Below are positions 1 through 7,480 of a DNA stretch of 64,000 bases, piece by piece. The stretch comes from Frondihabitans sp. 762G35. GTDB lineage: Bacteria; Actinomycetota; Actinomycetes; Actinomycetales; Microbacteriaceae. The stretch covers positions 2,294,001 through 2,358,000 of the forward strand of contig NZ_CP014619.1 of the NCBI RefSeq assembly GCF_002074055.1. The letters are read 5' to 3'. Position numbers and translations under genes: made by a program. The notes below the pieces were generated by a model. It was given only the letters and a program-made list of their open reading frames with translations, did no database searches and was not told where the DNA came from. Each line of letters opens with the position of its first letter. Position 1 is the first letter of the stretch.

Positions 1-1
1 T

Positions 2-832
2 CGGGATTCCCAGCACCTGCTCTCCCTCGGTTCGGAGGGCGACGCAGCCCTTCGGCCCCTGGCGGAACGCTGGCTGAGAGCCGCTCCCCCGGCCGATGCG
101 ACGTGGTCGTTCGCGGCCTCGCGCCAGCGGGATCCTGCCGTGCTGACCACGAGACTCGATCTCGGCGGAGTCGAGCTGCTCCTCGGCGAGATCACCGCCG
201 TGATGGAGTTCGACGACGACGCGGCCCTATTCCACGTCCGTCTCCTCCACCCCCGCTTCGCGAGCGCCCCCGACGCCGTCCGGGCTCAGATCGCTTTCCT
301 CGTGGTCGATTGGCTCCTGGGCGAGGACGACGTCGAACGATGGATCGGCAGGATCGAGACGGCCTCGGTCCCCGACGACGCCGCGGTCGACCTGGGGGTG
401 CTGCGTGACTGCGTCGACGCCGTCGCCGCCCAGCCGGTCGAGGAGACGTGGCACGTGCTCCGCGGACGGAGCGCTACGGGCAGCGACATTCTGGCTGTCG
501 CTCGACGGCCTCTCCGCTGGATCGACCACCCCCTCCTCGATCAGCACGCGTCGGTGACCCTGCGATTCGACCCGGACGACGGAGGGATGCCCACGCCGGA
601 CTCCCTCGACCGGCTTCGAGACCACGAGGACCGCCTGATGGAGGCCATTGGCGGGCGGGGGCTGCTCCTGGCCCACGAGACCGGCGCCGGACGGCGCACG
701 CTCCACGTCTACGTCGACTCCGAGGATCAGAACGGAGCCGATTCGATCGCCGGATTCGCAGTCCGCCACGCGGACACGACCGTCGAGTTCGAGCTGGATC
801 CGTCCTGGAGGGCGATGCGGCGCTTCGGCTGA
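2..832 (+). CDS. DUF695-like protein, 5' end outside window
   Basis: The frame is open from the left edge, so the N-terminus is missing; about 276 residues are visible. The C-terminal ~110 residues resemble the DUF695 family: a beta segment (ASVTLRFDPDD), a helical stretch with paired acidic residues (RDHEDRLMEAI), then GAGRRTLHVYVDSED and a terminal ELDPSWRAM. No catalytic motif is evident and the function is unknown. An in-frame GTG at 140 could be taken as a start, but the codons before it are equally GC3-rich and stop-free, so the gene probably begins upstream of the window. It runs convergently into the next gene, 21 bp away. Confidence 0.7.
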   Translation, partial: RDSQHLLSLGSEGDAALRPLAERWLRAAPPADATWSFAASRQRDPAVLTTRLDLGGVELLLGEITAVMEFDDDAALFHVRLLHPRFASAPDAVRAQIAFLVVDWLLGEDDVERWIGRIETASVPDDAAVDLGVLRDCVDAVAAQPVEETWHVLRGRSATGSDILAVARRPLRWIDHPLLDQHASVTLRFDPDDGGMPTPDSLDRLRDHEDRLMEAIGGRGLLLAHETGAGRRTLHVYVDSEDQNGADSIAGFAVRHADTTVEFELDPSWRAMRRFG

Positions 833-853
833 CGACCGCTCACGGGCCGGCCG

Positions 854-1417
854 TCACCAGGGGCTGGAGCCCAGGATCCCCGTCAGACCGGTGACCCAGG
901 TGGCCGCGAGGATCGCTCCGACGACGAAGACGAACGCCCCCGCGGTGAAGGCCGCGTGCGCCCACACGATCCGGTAGGAGTGGAAGTCGTCGCGCGTGCC
1001 CCGAGCCCGGCGGACGAGGTAGACGAGCGGCGTCGCCCAGATGGCGTGGACGCTGAGACCGTGACGGAACCCGCGCCGATCGAGCTCCGCGAGGTCGCGC
1101 CGAGCGGCGAGGAAGTTGGTACCGGCGACAGCCGCGACGACGAGCGCGATCTCCGCCCAGGAAAGTCCGCCCACCGAGGCGGCGAGAACCGCGAGCGTGA
1201 CCATCAGCACGAGCGGTGACGCCGCGATGAACAGGCCGGGTCTCGTCCCGCTCGGCTCGAGGGTGCGCCGCCGCTGCGGCACCTGCTCATCGCGGAGCGT
1301 CGTCGGGCCCGCGGCGGGTGCGGCAGCGGGAACGGCCGCCGCCCAAGCGCGGACGGCCGGGGAATCGAGGTCAAGTTCGCCGACCTCGGCTCGGTGATCG
1401 GGTCGCGGGCTCCTCAT
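854..1417 (-). CDS. small membrane protein of unknown function
   Basis: This 187-residue protein has a proline/alanine-rich cytoplasmic N-terminus (about 1-65) followed by hydrophobic segments at roughly 66-85 (ASPLVLMVTLAVLAASVGG), 90-108 and 150-175 (AAFTAGAFVFVVGAILAATW). A basic loop (RRDLAELDRRGFRHG) lies between the second and third. I do not recognise a family. It starts 46 bp after the stop of the LASTG surface protein and on the same strand, so the two could be co-transcribed. No convincing Shine-Dalgarno precedes the ATG at 1417, so the start is provisional. The long GC-rich frame and hydrophobic pattern support a real gene. Confidence 0.6.
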   Translation of the reverse strand: MRSPRPDHRAEVGELDLDSPAVRAWAAAVPAAAPAAGPTTLRDEQVPQRRRTLEPSGTRPGLFIAASPLVLMVTLAVLAASVGGLSWAEIALVVAAVAGTNFLAARRDLAELDRRGFRHGLSVHAIWATPLVYLVRRARGTRDDFHSYRIVWAHAAFTAGAFVFVVGAILAATWVTGLTGILGSSPW

Positions 1418-1463
1418 CCTGCGGTCCGCGCCGTCGTGATCGAGCTCCGCCGACCGGGGCGCG

Positions 1464-2921
1464 TCATCGCGACGACCGGCGGCGACGGGCCGCGGCGACG
1501 AGGGAGACGCCGAGGGTCGCTGCGGCGAGGGCGACGAGCGCAGGAGCGACGGGGGTCGATCCCGTGGACGCCAACTCGGGCGAGGCGGCCGGTGCGACGG
1601 CCGCGGTCACCGGAGCGGGGCTCGACGTGGTGGGCGGAGGGGCCGCCGAGCCGGGGACGGGCACGTCCGCCGTGTCGAAGTCCGGGTAATTACCGACGAC
1701 CGAGTAGCGGAGGTGCGCGGGATCGCTCGTGTCGACGGTGAATGCTCCGAGGCCGTACTGACCGGGGCCGACCGTCAGAGCGGTCGACCAGCGGCCGTCC
1801 GCTCCCACGGTGATACTGCCGTCGTAGGCCGGGACGGTCGCGGAGGGGGCCGCCGTGGAGTCGTCGAACCAACCCGGGTAGAGCGCCGAGAAGTAGCGGT
1901 CGGCGGCGGTGAGGTCACCGATGTAGAGCTGCACCCCGCTGCCGGGCGTTCCGGTTCCGGAGATCGTCGCGGTGAAGCGATCGCCCGTGCGCGTCACCGT
2001 CACGGGGTCGTCGATGGTCGGAGGAAGGACGGCACCGGGCACGATGCTCACGTCGATGGGCTCCGCCGGCTGACCATCGGTGTAGCCGGACAGCGGGTCG
2101 CCCCGATCGTCGACCGTCTGGGCGAGGGGGGTGAACGAGTAGGTTCCGGGAGGGAGATCGAGCTTGGCTGACCATGCCCCGGTCCCGTCCGCCGTGGCGA
2201 AGGCACCTCCGGAATATCCGTCCTGGCCGGGATCGAGGCGCTCGGCGTCCACGAACACCACGTCTCCCGCTTTGGCCGTGCCGGAGACGATCGCGAAGAC
2301 CCTCCCGCCCCCGAACGGAGTCGGTTCGCCCTCCAGCGTGGCTCCGGCGACCGGCGACGTGATCACGGGGGGCTCCGTGTCGGGAGCATCGAACTGGACC
2401 TCGACTAGCCGCTGGCCAAGCGTCCGGGACCCCGCTTTCCCGTCGATGAGGATCAGCTGGTCCCAGCTCACCGCGTCGCTGAACGTCACGGTGGCGCTGA
2501 AGAGACCCCGGGCGTCGACCGACGTCGTCGTCAGGACCTTCTCGTATCCATCGCGCAGGGTGATGACGGCCCCGAGGGGTGCGCTACCCGCGATCGTGAC
2601 CGTGCGCGGCCCGTGCACGAAGTAGACCGTGTCGGTGTCCGTCGGCGTGGTGATGACGATGCCCGGCGCGGGTGCTGCCTTCGCCGCACTCTTCGGAGTC
2701 GGCTTCGCCGTCTTCGCGGCCGCGAGCGCGTGCGCGTCGACGACGGACGGCTCGTGTCCGACGGCCTCGGCCAGAGTCGTGCTGCCTCTGTGGAGCACCG
2801 GTGCCGCGAGCGCGGGCGTCGAGCCGACGGCGCCGGTCGCCAGGACGGCGGCGAGAACGGCAGGAGCCACGGCGAGAGGAAGCAGGCGGCTCCAGCGGAT
2901 CCCGTTCGAGGTCGAGGTCAT
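1464..2921 (-). CDS. cell-wall anchored surface protein with LASTG sorting signal
   Basis: This 485-residue exported protein has an N-terminal signal peptide (hydrophobic LLPLAVAPAVLAAVLATG, likely cleavage after ALA near residue 40). Several Ig-like/bacterial adhesin-type beta modules follow (for example TVTIAGSAPLGAVITLRDGY near 110 and ITSPVAGATLEG near 190), then a proline/threonine spacer. The C-terminus carries LASTG, a hydrophobic segment (ALVALAAATLGVSLVAA) and an RRRRSSR tail. LAxTG is the substrate signal of actinobacterial class E sortases; no sortase is present here. A second LASTG protein lies at 45551. It is probably a surface-displayed or adhesive protein; ligand unknown. A possible -10 (TAGCTT) lies about 90 bp upstream of the ATG. 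Confidence 0.8.
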   Translation of the reverse strand: MTSTSNGIRWSRLLPLAVAPAVLAAVLATGAVGSTPALAAPVLHRGSTTLAEAVGHEPSVVDAHALAAAKTAKPTPKSAAKAAPAPGIVITTPTDTDTVYFVHGPRTVTIAGSAPLGAVITLRDGYEKVLTTTSVDARGLFSATVTFSDAVSWDQLILIDGKAGSRTLGQRLVEVQFDAPDTEPPVITSPVAGATLEGEPTPFGGGRVFAIVSGTAKAGDVVFVDAERLDPGQDGYSGGAFATADGTGAWSAKLDLPPGTYSFTPLAQTVDDRGDPLSGYTDGQPAEPIDVSIVPGAVLPPTIDDPVTVTRTGDRFTATISGTGTPGSGVQLYIGDLTAADRYFSALYPGWFDDSTAAPSATVPAYDGSITVGADGRWSTALTVGPGQYGLGAFTVDTSDPAHLRYSVVGNYPDFDTADVPVPGSAAPPPTTSSPAPVTAAVAPAASPELASTGSTPVAPALVALAAATLGVSLVAAARRRRSSR

Positions 2922-3072
2922 GGGCGGGGGCGTCCGATCCGTGCCGGGACGGTCGTGCGAGCCGTGCCGCTCGGCCGTCGGGGGTCGTCCGGTGATCGCG
3001 GACTGATCGAGAAGCTAGCAGCGGCGGGGCTCGGTCGCCTGCCCCCAGTCCAGGTGCAGGCAGAACCGCTCC

Positions 3073-3502
3073 CTACCCGTCGTACCCCCGCGGCGTCGTC
3101 CCCATGGCGTCGAGACGCTGCTCCAGCTCGATGACCACGCGGTCGATCCGCTTCACCTGAAGTCGAGAAGTGAAGACGCCCAGGACGGCCGCCGCCCCGC
3201 CGCGGCAGCCACTGTACGGGGTCGGCGTCCGCCGGCGCGGATCCGGTGAGCGTGCTCGTCCACACACCGTGCCAGACGGCCTTCTTGCCAGCCTCCGACC
3301 GGACGAACAGACTCCACGCGACCATTCCCGCCGCCGCCACGAGCGCGACGATGATCGCTGCGGCCAACGAGGTCGCGAAACCGCCTCCCGTTCGGACGAC
3401 GCCGACGAAGACCACGCCGCCGAGGAAAAGGTCGAGTGCCACGGAGATCACCGCGACGGCTCCGTTGGCGAGGAGTCCCGGCCGGGGTCGGTCGTCGGTC
3501 AT
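3073..3502 (-). pseudogene. small two-TM membrane protein, single-base frameshift
   Basis: Starting at the ATG at 3502, the protein reads MTDDRPRPGLLANG, two hydrophobic segments (VAVISVALDLFLGGVVFVGVV and a second near 50-70), and then PVQWLPRR. There the frame breaks. Removing one base from the C-run at 3195-3198 joins it to AAAVLGVFTSRLQVKRIDRV and an intact C-terminus ending at 3073. The combined product is about 142 residues, with a basic/amphipathic tail. Without the repair the frame runs on for about 100 unrelated residues into the neighbouring promoter region. It is either an assembly error in a homopolymer or a recently inactivated gene. Family not recognised. Confidence 0.65.
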
Positions 3503-3647
3503 GGGGAGAGTGTGCCACGGTGCCTGCTCCGTCGTTCGCCGATTCGACGCCGACCGGGAGACGGCCAGGGCTTCTGACAGGAGGCGTGCCAGGCGATACC
3601 CGTGCACTCGCTCAGCGGATCATCGTCGGGAGGTCCTCTCGCGCCCC

Positions 3648-4076
3648 CTACTTCGCCGAGCGGCGACCGAGGGAGGACTGAAAACGCAGCAGATAGCCGT
3701 CCGGATCGCTGACCACGAACTGCTCGACACCGGCCTCCTGGTCGCCGATCCGGTACCACTTCGTTTCCAGCTGCATGAACAAGGGGATGCTGCGAGCCTC
3801 GAGTGACGCTGCGAGTGAGGCGCAATCGCTCACTGAGATCTGGAAGTTGACACCCCGCCCGAGGGGCCGCTCGAGAGGGCCCGAGATCCAGTTTCGTCCG
3901 GCGCCGATCTCTTCGAGCATGACGTGGGCGGTTCCGCACGCGACGAAGGCGAAACCCTCGTCACGTCTCGAATACGACACCGAGAAGCCGCAGTGACCGA
4001 CCCAGAACTCGAGGCTCTGGTCGAGATCGGACACGAGGAGTTCGGGGACGAGAGCCGGATCGAGGTCGGTTGTCAC
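3648..4076 (-). CDS. VOC (glyoxalase/bleomycin-resistance fold) family protein
   Basis: This 142-residue protein has the paired beta-alpha-beta-beta-beta layout of the vicinal oxygen chelate superfamily. It starts VPELLVSDLDQSLEFWVGHCGF and ends EQFVVSDPDGYLLRFQSSLG, where the D-P-D-G-Y/N-x-L motif is typical of bleomycin-resistance-like members. Potential metal or ligand positions are a Glu in the second strand (VMLEEIGAG) and a Glu near VEQFVV. It could bind a hydrophobic antibiotic or act on a small substrate; the sequence does not decide which. The start is the GTG at 4076; a TAGCGT box lies about 20 nt upstream, so the mRNA would have a short leader. Confidence 0.75.
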   Translation of the reverse strand: MTTDLDPALVPELLVSDLDQSLEFWVGHCGFSVSYSRRDEGFAFVACGTAHVMLEEIGAGRNWISGPLERPLGRGVNFQISVSDCASLAASLEARSIPLFMQLETKWYRIGDQEAGVEQFVVSDPDGYLLRFQSSLGRRSAK

Positions 4077-4150
4077 GAGGCCATCGTCTCAGGATCCCGA
4101 CGCTAGTCCTTCCAAGACCACCTGTCAGGGCTGTGCCGGCACCATGGGCG

Positions 4151-4534
4151 TCACACGCGACTCTTGGGCCTCGGAGCGGAGTTCTCGACTCGGAACAGGC
4201 CCAGAAGCTCCGACTTCTCAGCGGCGACCGCCCCGACGAAGAAGCTCGTCCGGGGGCCGACGCGAAGAAGACCGACTTGCGAATCGGAAGGAATATCCCG
4301 GAGAGCGTCGAGGAAGGCCGTCATGCCCTCCTCGCGAAGGAAAGGCTTCTCAGCGATCCGCTGCTGGCGGAGCCCGTACAAGCCTGCAAGGTATCCCGCC
4401 TCCATCCAGTTGAACGCGATGTTCTCGTGAGGGGAGAGCTCCAGAAGAGAGAGCAGACCGGCAATCAGAGGGCCCGGCGGCGCCGCCTCGAGGAGCTGAC
4501 TCAGCCGATCGACGGAGATCTGATCACGCACCAT
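4151..4534 (-). CDS. hypothetical protein, 127 aa
   Basis: This is a mixed alpha/beta cytoplasmic protein with no signal peptide or membrane segment. Visible features are a helical N-terminus (SVDRLSQLLEAAPPGPLIAGLLSLLEL), a central region rich in aromatic residues (NIAFNWMEAGYLAGLYGLRQQ), and a C-terminal strand pair. The ATG at 4534 is preceded by AAAGGA about 8 nt upstream, a good Shine-Dalgarno. Codon use is less GC-biased than most neighbours. I do not recognise the family and propose no function. Confidence 0.55.
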   Translation of the reverse strand: MVRDQISVDRLSQLLEAAPPGPLIAGLLSLLELSPHENIAFNWMEAGYLAGLYGLRQQRIAEKPFLREEGMTAFLDALRDIPSDSQVGLLRVGPRTSFFVGAVAAEKSELLGLFRVENSAPRPKSRV

Positions 4535-4811
4535 CGATTCCTTTCCCGACTCGACGTCGAGGCACGACTTCCGTGACGGACAGGGACCCCATCGCGATCC
4601 AGGTCCTCAACTCCACGTTGTCGACGATAGTCGCTGTCTCCGTACCGGGACTCCCCCTACCGGGCTTTCCCGTCGCCTGGAGCAGGCTCAGGACATCCGA
4701 TTCTCCCCAATCTGGAGTCATGCGGCGACGTGGTCGTGGCCAGCGCGATGGGCGACGCGACGAGGCGACACCGGAGTGAACGACATTCGAGCCACCCGGT
4801 AGGGTCCTGCC

Positions 4812-5623
4812 ATGCGTTCTGTGCCTCGTGAACTCGATTCCTCCGTCGTCGCCCAAATCGATGAGCGTCTCGCTGAGGTCGGATCGGATTTCGGTGTCAC
4901 CGTCGCCTGGGCCATCGAGAGCGGGAGCCGCGCCTGGGGATTTCCTTCGCCCGACAGCGACTATGACTGCCGTTTCATCTACGTCCGCCCGGCTGCGGAC
5001 TACCTCTCGCTGTGGCCCGGTCGCGATGTGATCGAAACACCCCTGGACGAAGTGCTCGATGTGAATGGGTGGGACCTTGCCAAGACGGTGAGGCTCCTCG
5101 TCAAAGGCAACGCCGTGGCACTCGAGTGGTTGCGCTCCCCGATCGTCTACGGGGGCGACGTCGATTTCCGCGATGACCTCCTGGCATTCGCTGCGACGGT
5201 GACGGAGAGAGCCGCCATCGGGCGTCACTATCTCCACGTCGCACGACGTCAGCAGGGTGGGACGGCCACTCTGAAACGGTTCTTCTACGTCCTTCGGACG
5301 GCCTCCGCGCTGCGATGGTTGCACGATCACTCCGATGAGGCGTGCCGCCGATGGACCTTGCATCGCTCCTCTCTCAGAGTGCGGTCAGCGAGGACGTCCG
5401 TGCCGCCGCCGCCGAGCTCGTGGCCAAGAAGGCCATCACACGCGAGATGGGGACAGGATCGCCGCCGGACATCCTGCGCCGATTCGTCGAGACCGAATTG
5501 GACTGCGCCGAGCATTTCGAGACGGATCGTCCGGAACGACCGGTGGCCGAGGTGCGAGAGAAGGCGGACCTCTACTTCCAGACGGCCATCACGCGCTTCG
5601 GCCACCCCGGGGCGGACGCCTGA
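4812..5623 (+). pseudogene. YcgL-type (COG3541) nucleotidyltransferase, single-base frameshift
   Basis: The N-terminal half carries the nucleotidyltransferase signature GSRAWGFPSPDSDYDCRF (about residues 38-55), with the GS and two Asp expected to hold Mg-NTP, as in the predicted nucleotidyltransferases of COG3541. The frame is intact to RWLHDHSDEA (about 5343). Adding one base there (GCGTG to GCGGTG) gives DEAVPPMDLASLLSQS and continues to an intact C-terminus at 5623, for a total near 270 residues. Uncorrected, the protein runs about 190 residues into unrelated sequence to 5981. A TAGGGT box sits 6 nt before the ATG (leaderless type). Physiological substrate unknown. Confidence 0.75.
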
Positions 5624-5639
5624 GGCTGACCGGCGCTCG

Positions 5640-5909
5640 TCACCGCGACACGGACCTCTGCCTGCCCGCATCCTCTCCCTGGATCGACTCGAAGGCCTGA
5701 CGCTCGCGGCGACCGCGGCGCACCAGGAGAATTCCCCGGCCAAGACCTACCGCGCCGATGGCGATCTGGCCGAGAACAGGCCAGTGGAAACCCGACGTGA
5801 GCAGTTCGAACGCTCCGATTCCGAGGAACGCGGCGCCCCCCACGATCTGCCAGCGTCCTGTGATGACGATCCGATCGATCGCCATCCGCCGCTGGATGAG
5901 AGAAGCCAT
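5640..5909 (-). CDS. small membrane protein, 89 aa
   Basis: It has a basic N-terminus (MASLIQRRMAIDRIVITGRWQ) and two hydrophobic segments (GGAAFLGIGAFELLTSG and LGQIAIGAVGLGRGILLV), followed by a strongly basic tail (RRGRRERQAF). The frame extends upstream to 6020, but that would overlap the previous gene by about 50 bp, so the internal ATG at 5909 is preferred. No clear ribosome-binding site decides between them. Nothing identifies a function. Confidence 0.45.
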   Translation of the reverse strand: MASLIQRRMAIDRIVITGRWQIVGGAAFLGIGAFELLTSGFHWPVLGQIAIGAVGLGRGILLVRRGRRERQAFESIQGEDAGRQRSVSR

Positions 5910-5970
5910 GTCGGTACCGTACTCGTCGGAGAACAGAGCCGGACGCTCGAGGCGTCTTGCTGTCGGATCC

Positions 5971-6456
5971 TCAGCGGGTGATACGGCTGATGGACCGCCA
6001 GGTGTCGAGGACCTCGTCATCGGGAGCCGGCTCTTGGCATCCGACGACGAAGCAGAGAAGTTCGGTCACCCAGCCGAAGGCCAGCGCAGACGATCCCATG
6101 ACGCCGTGAGCGGCGACGCCCACGTGTAGGGCCCGACCGCCCCGCTCCGATCCCGCCCGGACGGCGTCCCGATACTCGAGCGGTAGACCGAAGCGAACGT
6201 CGTCCACGTGCACGCTTGCGAGGGCCCCCTCGAATCGACCTGTCGCACGGAGCGGCCCGAACTCGGTGACTCCGCCCCTCGGCTGCTCGCGACCACCGAT
6301 GAGCGCATAGCTGGTGGGGTGGCCGCCTCGGCCCCCTGCCCACTCGACGGCGACCTCGTCGGTCGACCGTTCGTCTGTCCCGGGAAGAACATCGCCGGGA
6401 GCGAAGAGGCGCAGCCCGACCCCGTCCCGCCCTGGAATCGTCGGGATGAAACGCAC
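5971..6456 (-). CDS. hypothetical protein, 161 aa
   Basis: This is a soluble mostly-beta protein starting at a GTG that shares its first G with the TAG stop of the small frame before it (TAGTG). GAAGGG lies about 10 nt upstream. Recognisable stretches are VRFIPTIPGRDGVGLRLFAPGD near the start and a Cys/Trp-containing C-terminus (FGWVTELLCFVVGCQEP). Its position suggests translation coupled to the ppk2 transcript. No family was recognised and no function is proposed. Confidence 0.5.
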   Translation of the reverse strand: MRFIPTIPGRDGVGLRLFAPGDVLPGTDERSTDEVAVEWAGGRGGHPTSYALIGGREQPRGGVTEFGPLRATGRFEGALASVHVDDVRFGLPLEYRDAVRAGSERGGRALHVGVAAHGVMGSSALAFGWVTELLCFVVGCQEPAPDDEVLDTWRSISRITR

Positions 6457-6566
6457 TATGAGGCACCCTTCGCCGAAAGAATGCGCCGCGCGCGCTCGAA
6501 CGCCAGAGCCTCCCCGATGAGAGGCGCCCAGGCGGAGACCATCCGGGCGCGCAGCGCGTCGATCAC
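6456..6566 (-). CDS. possible 36-codon coupled small ORF
   Basis: A GTG lies two bases after the ppk2 stop (TGAcgGTG) and opens a 36-residue frame (VIDALRARMVSAWAPLIGEA, then a basic amphipathic helix) whose TAG overlaps the next GTG. The back-to-back coupling is the only support. It could instead be the N-terminal part of the next gene separated by another frameshift, or mere GC-rich read-through. Confidence 0.3.
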   Translation of the reverse strand: MIDALRARMVSAWAPLIGEALAFERARRILSAKGAS

Positions 6567-6568
6567 CG

Positions 6569-7420
6569 TCAGCTCGCGGCGAGCCGCACCTTCTGCAGGT
6601 CGACGTCGAAGTCGGCCGGCGGCCAGGCCAGGTCGAGACCCGAGAGCGCATCGACCAGGAGCCGCTGGACGGCCACCCGGGCGTACCACTTGCGGTCGGC
6701 GGGAACGACGAACCAGGGGCTGTCGTCGGTCGAGGTGCGCTGGAGGGCGATCTCGTAGGCGTTCTGGTAGTCGCTCCAGAGGTTCCGCTCGTCGATGTCG
6801 CCGGGGTTGAACTTCCAGAACTTGTCGGGGCGGTCGAGGCGGTCGGCGAGCCGACGCTTCTGCTCGTCGTAGGAGATGTGCAGCATGACCTTCACGATCA
6901 CCGTGCCCGCGTCGACGAGCTCGCGCTCGAACTCCTGGATGGCGCCGTACCGACGCTCGATCTCGTCGAGGGAGGCGAGCTCCCGGACCTTGCCGATCAG
7001 GACGTCCTCGTAGTGCGACCGGTCGAAAACGCCCATCATGCCGGGGGTGGGCGCCTCGCGTCGCACCCGCCAGAGGAAGTCGTGGGCGAGCTCCTCCTCG
7101 GTCGGGGCCTTGAAGGCCTTGTGCCGGATGCCCTGCGGATCGACCGCGCCGACGACGTGCCGCACGATCCCGCCCTTGCCCGCGGTGTCCATCGCCTGGA
7201 GCACCAGCAGGACGCTGCGCGTGCCGCCGGCTCCCCTGCTCGACGCGAACAGCTTCTCCTGCATCGCCGAGAGCTGCTCGGCCCCGGACTCGAGCGCCTG
7301 GACCCCGTACTTCTTGTCGCCGTTGAACCCCGGCGTCGCGGACGTGTCGACGTCGGCGAGGCGGAACCCCTCTCGGACGCGGAGGCTGTCGGTGGGCTCG
7401 ATCTTCCAGGTCTTGGCCAT
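6569..7420 (-). CDS. ppk2: PPK2-family polyphosphate kinase
   Basis: This 283-residue protein matches class I PPK2 enzymes, which move phosphate between polyphosphate and nucleoside (di)phosphates in the cytoplasm. The Walker A motif is AMDTAGKGG (residues 76-84), the Walker B-like motif is GVFDRSHYEDV (130-140), and the lid arginines lie in SYDEQKRRLADRLDRPDKFWK. The length is normal for a single-domain PPK2. TAGGGT at 7427-7432 lies 6 nt before the ATG, so the message is probably leaderless. Whether it favours NTP synthesis or polyphosphate synthesis cannot be read from sequence. Confidence 0.93.
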   Translation of the reverse strand: MAKTWKIEPTDSLRVREGFRLADVDTSATPGFNGDKKYGVQALESGAEQLSAMQEKLFASSRGAGGTRSVLLVLQAMDTAGKGGIVRHVVGAVDPQGIRHKAFKAPTEEELAHDFLWRVRREAPTPGMMGVFDRSHYEDVLIGKVRELASLDEIERRYGAIQEFERELVDAGTVIVKVMLHISYDEQKRRLADRLDRPDKFWKFNPGDIDERNLWSDYQNAYEIALQRTSTDDSPWFVVPADRKWYARVAVQRLLVDALSGLDLAWPPADFDVDLQKVRLAAS

Positions 7421-7480
7421 ACGCAGACCCTATCCCTGCGGGCCGACAGCCGGGGCCGACTCCGCACCCCGGACGACCCG

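Noticed and set aside
5624-5981. C-terminal ~120 residues of the nucleotidyltransferase frame
   Set aside because: Frameshift read-through antisense to the small membrane gene; the family continuation is in the other frame and ends at 5623.
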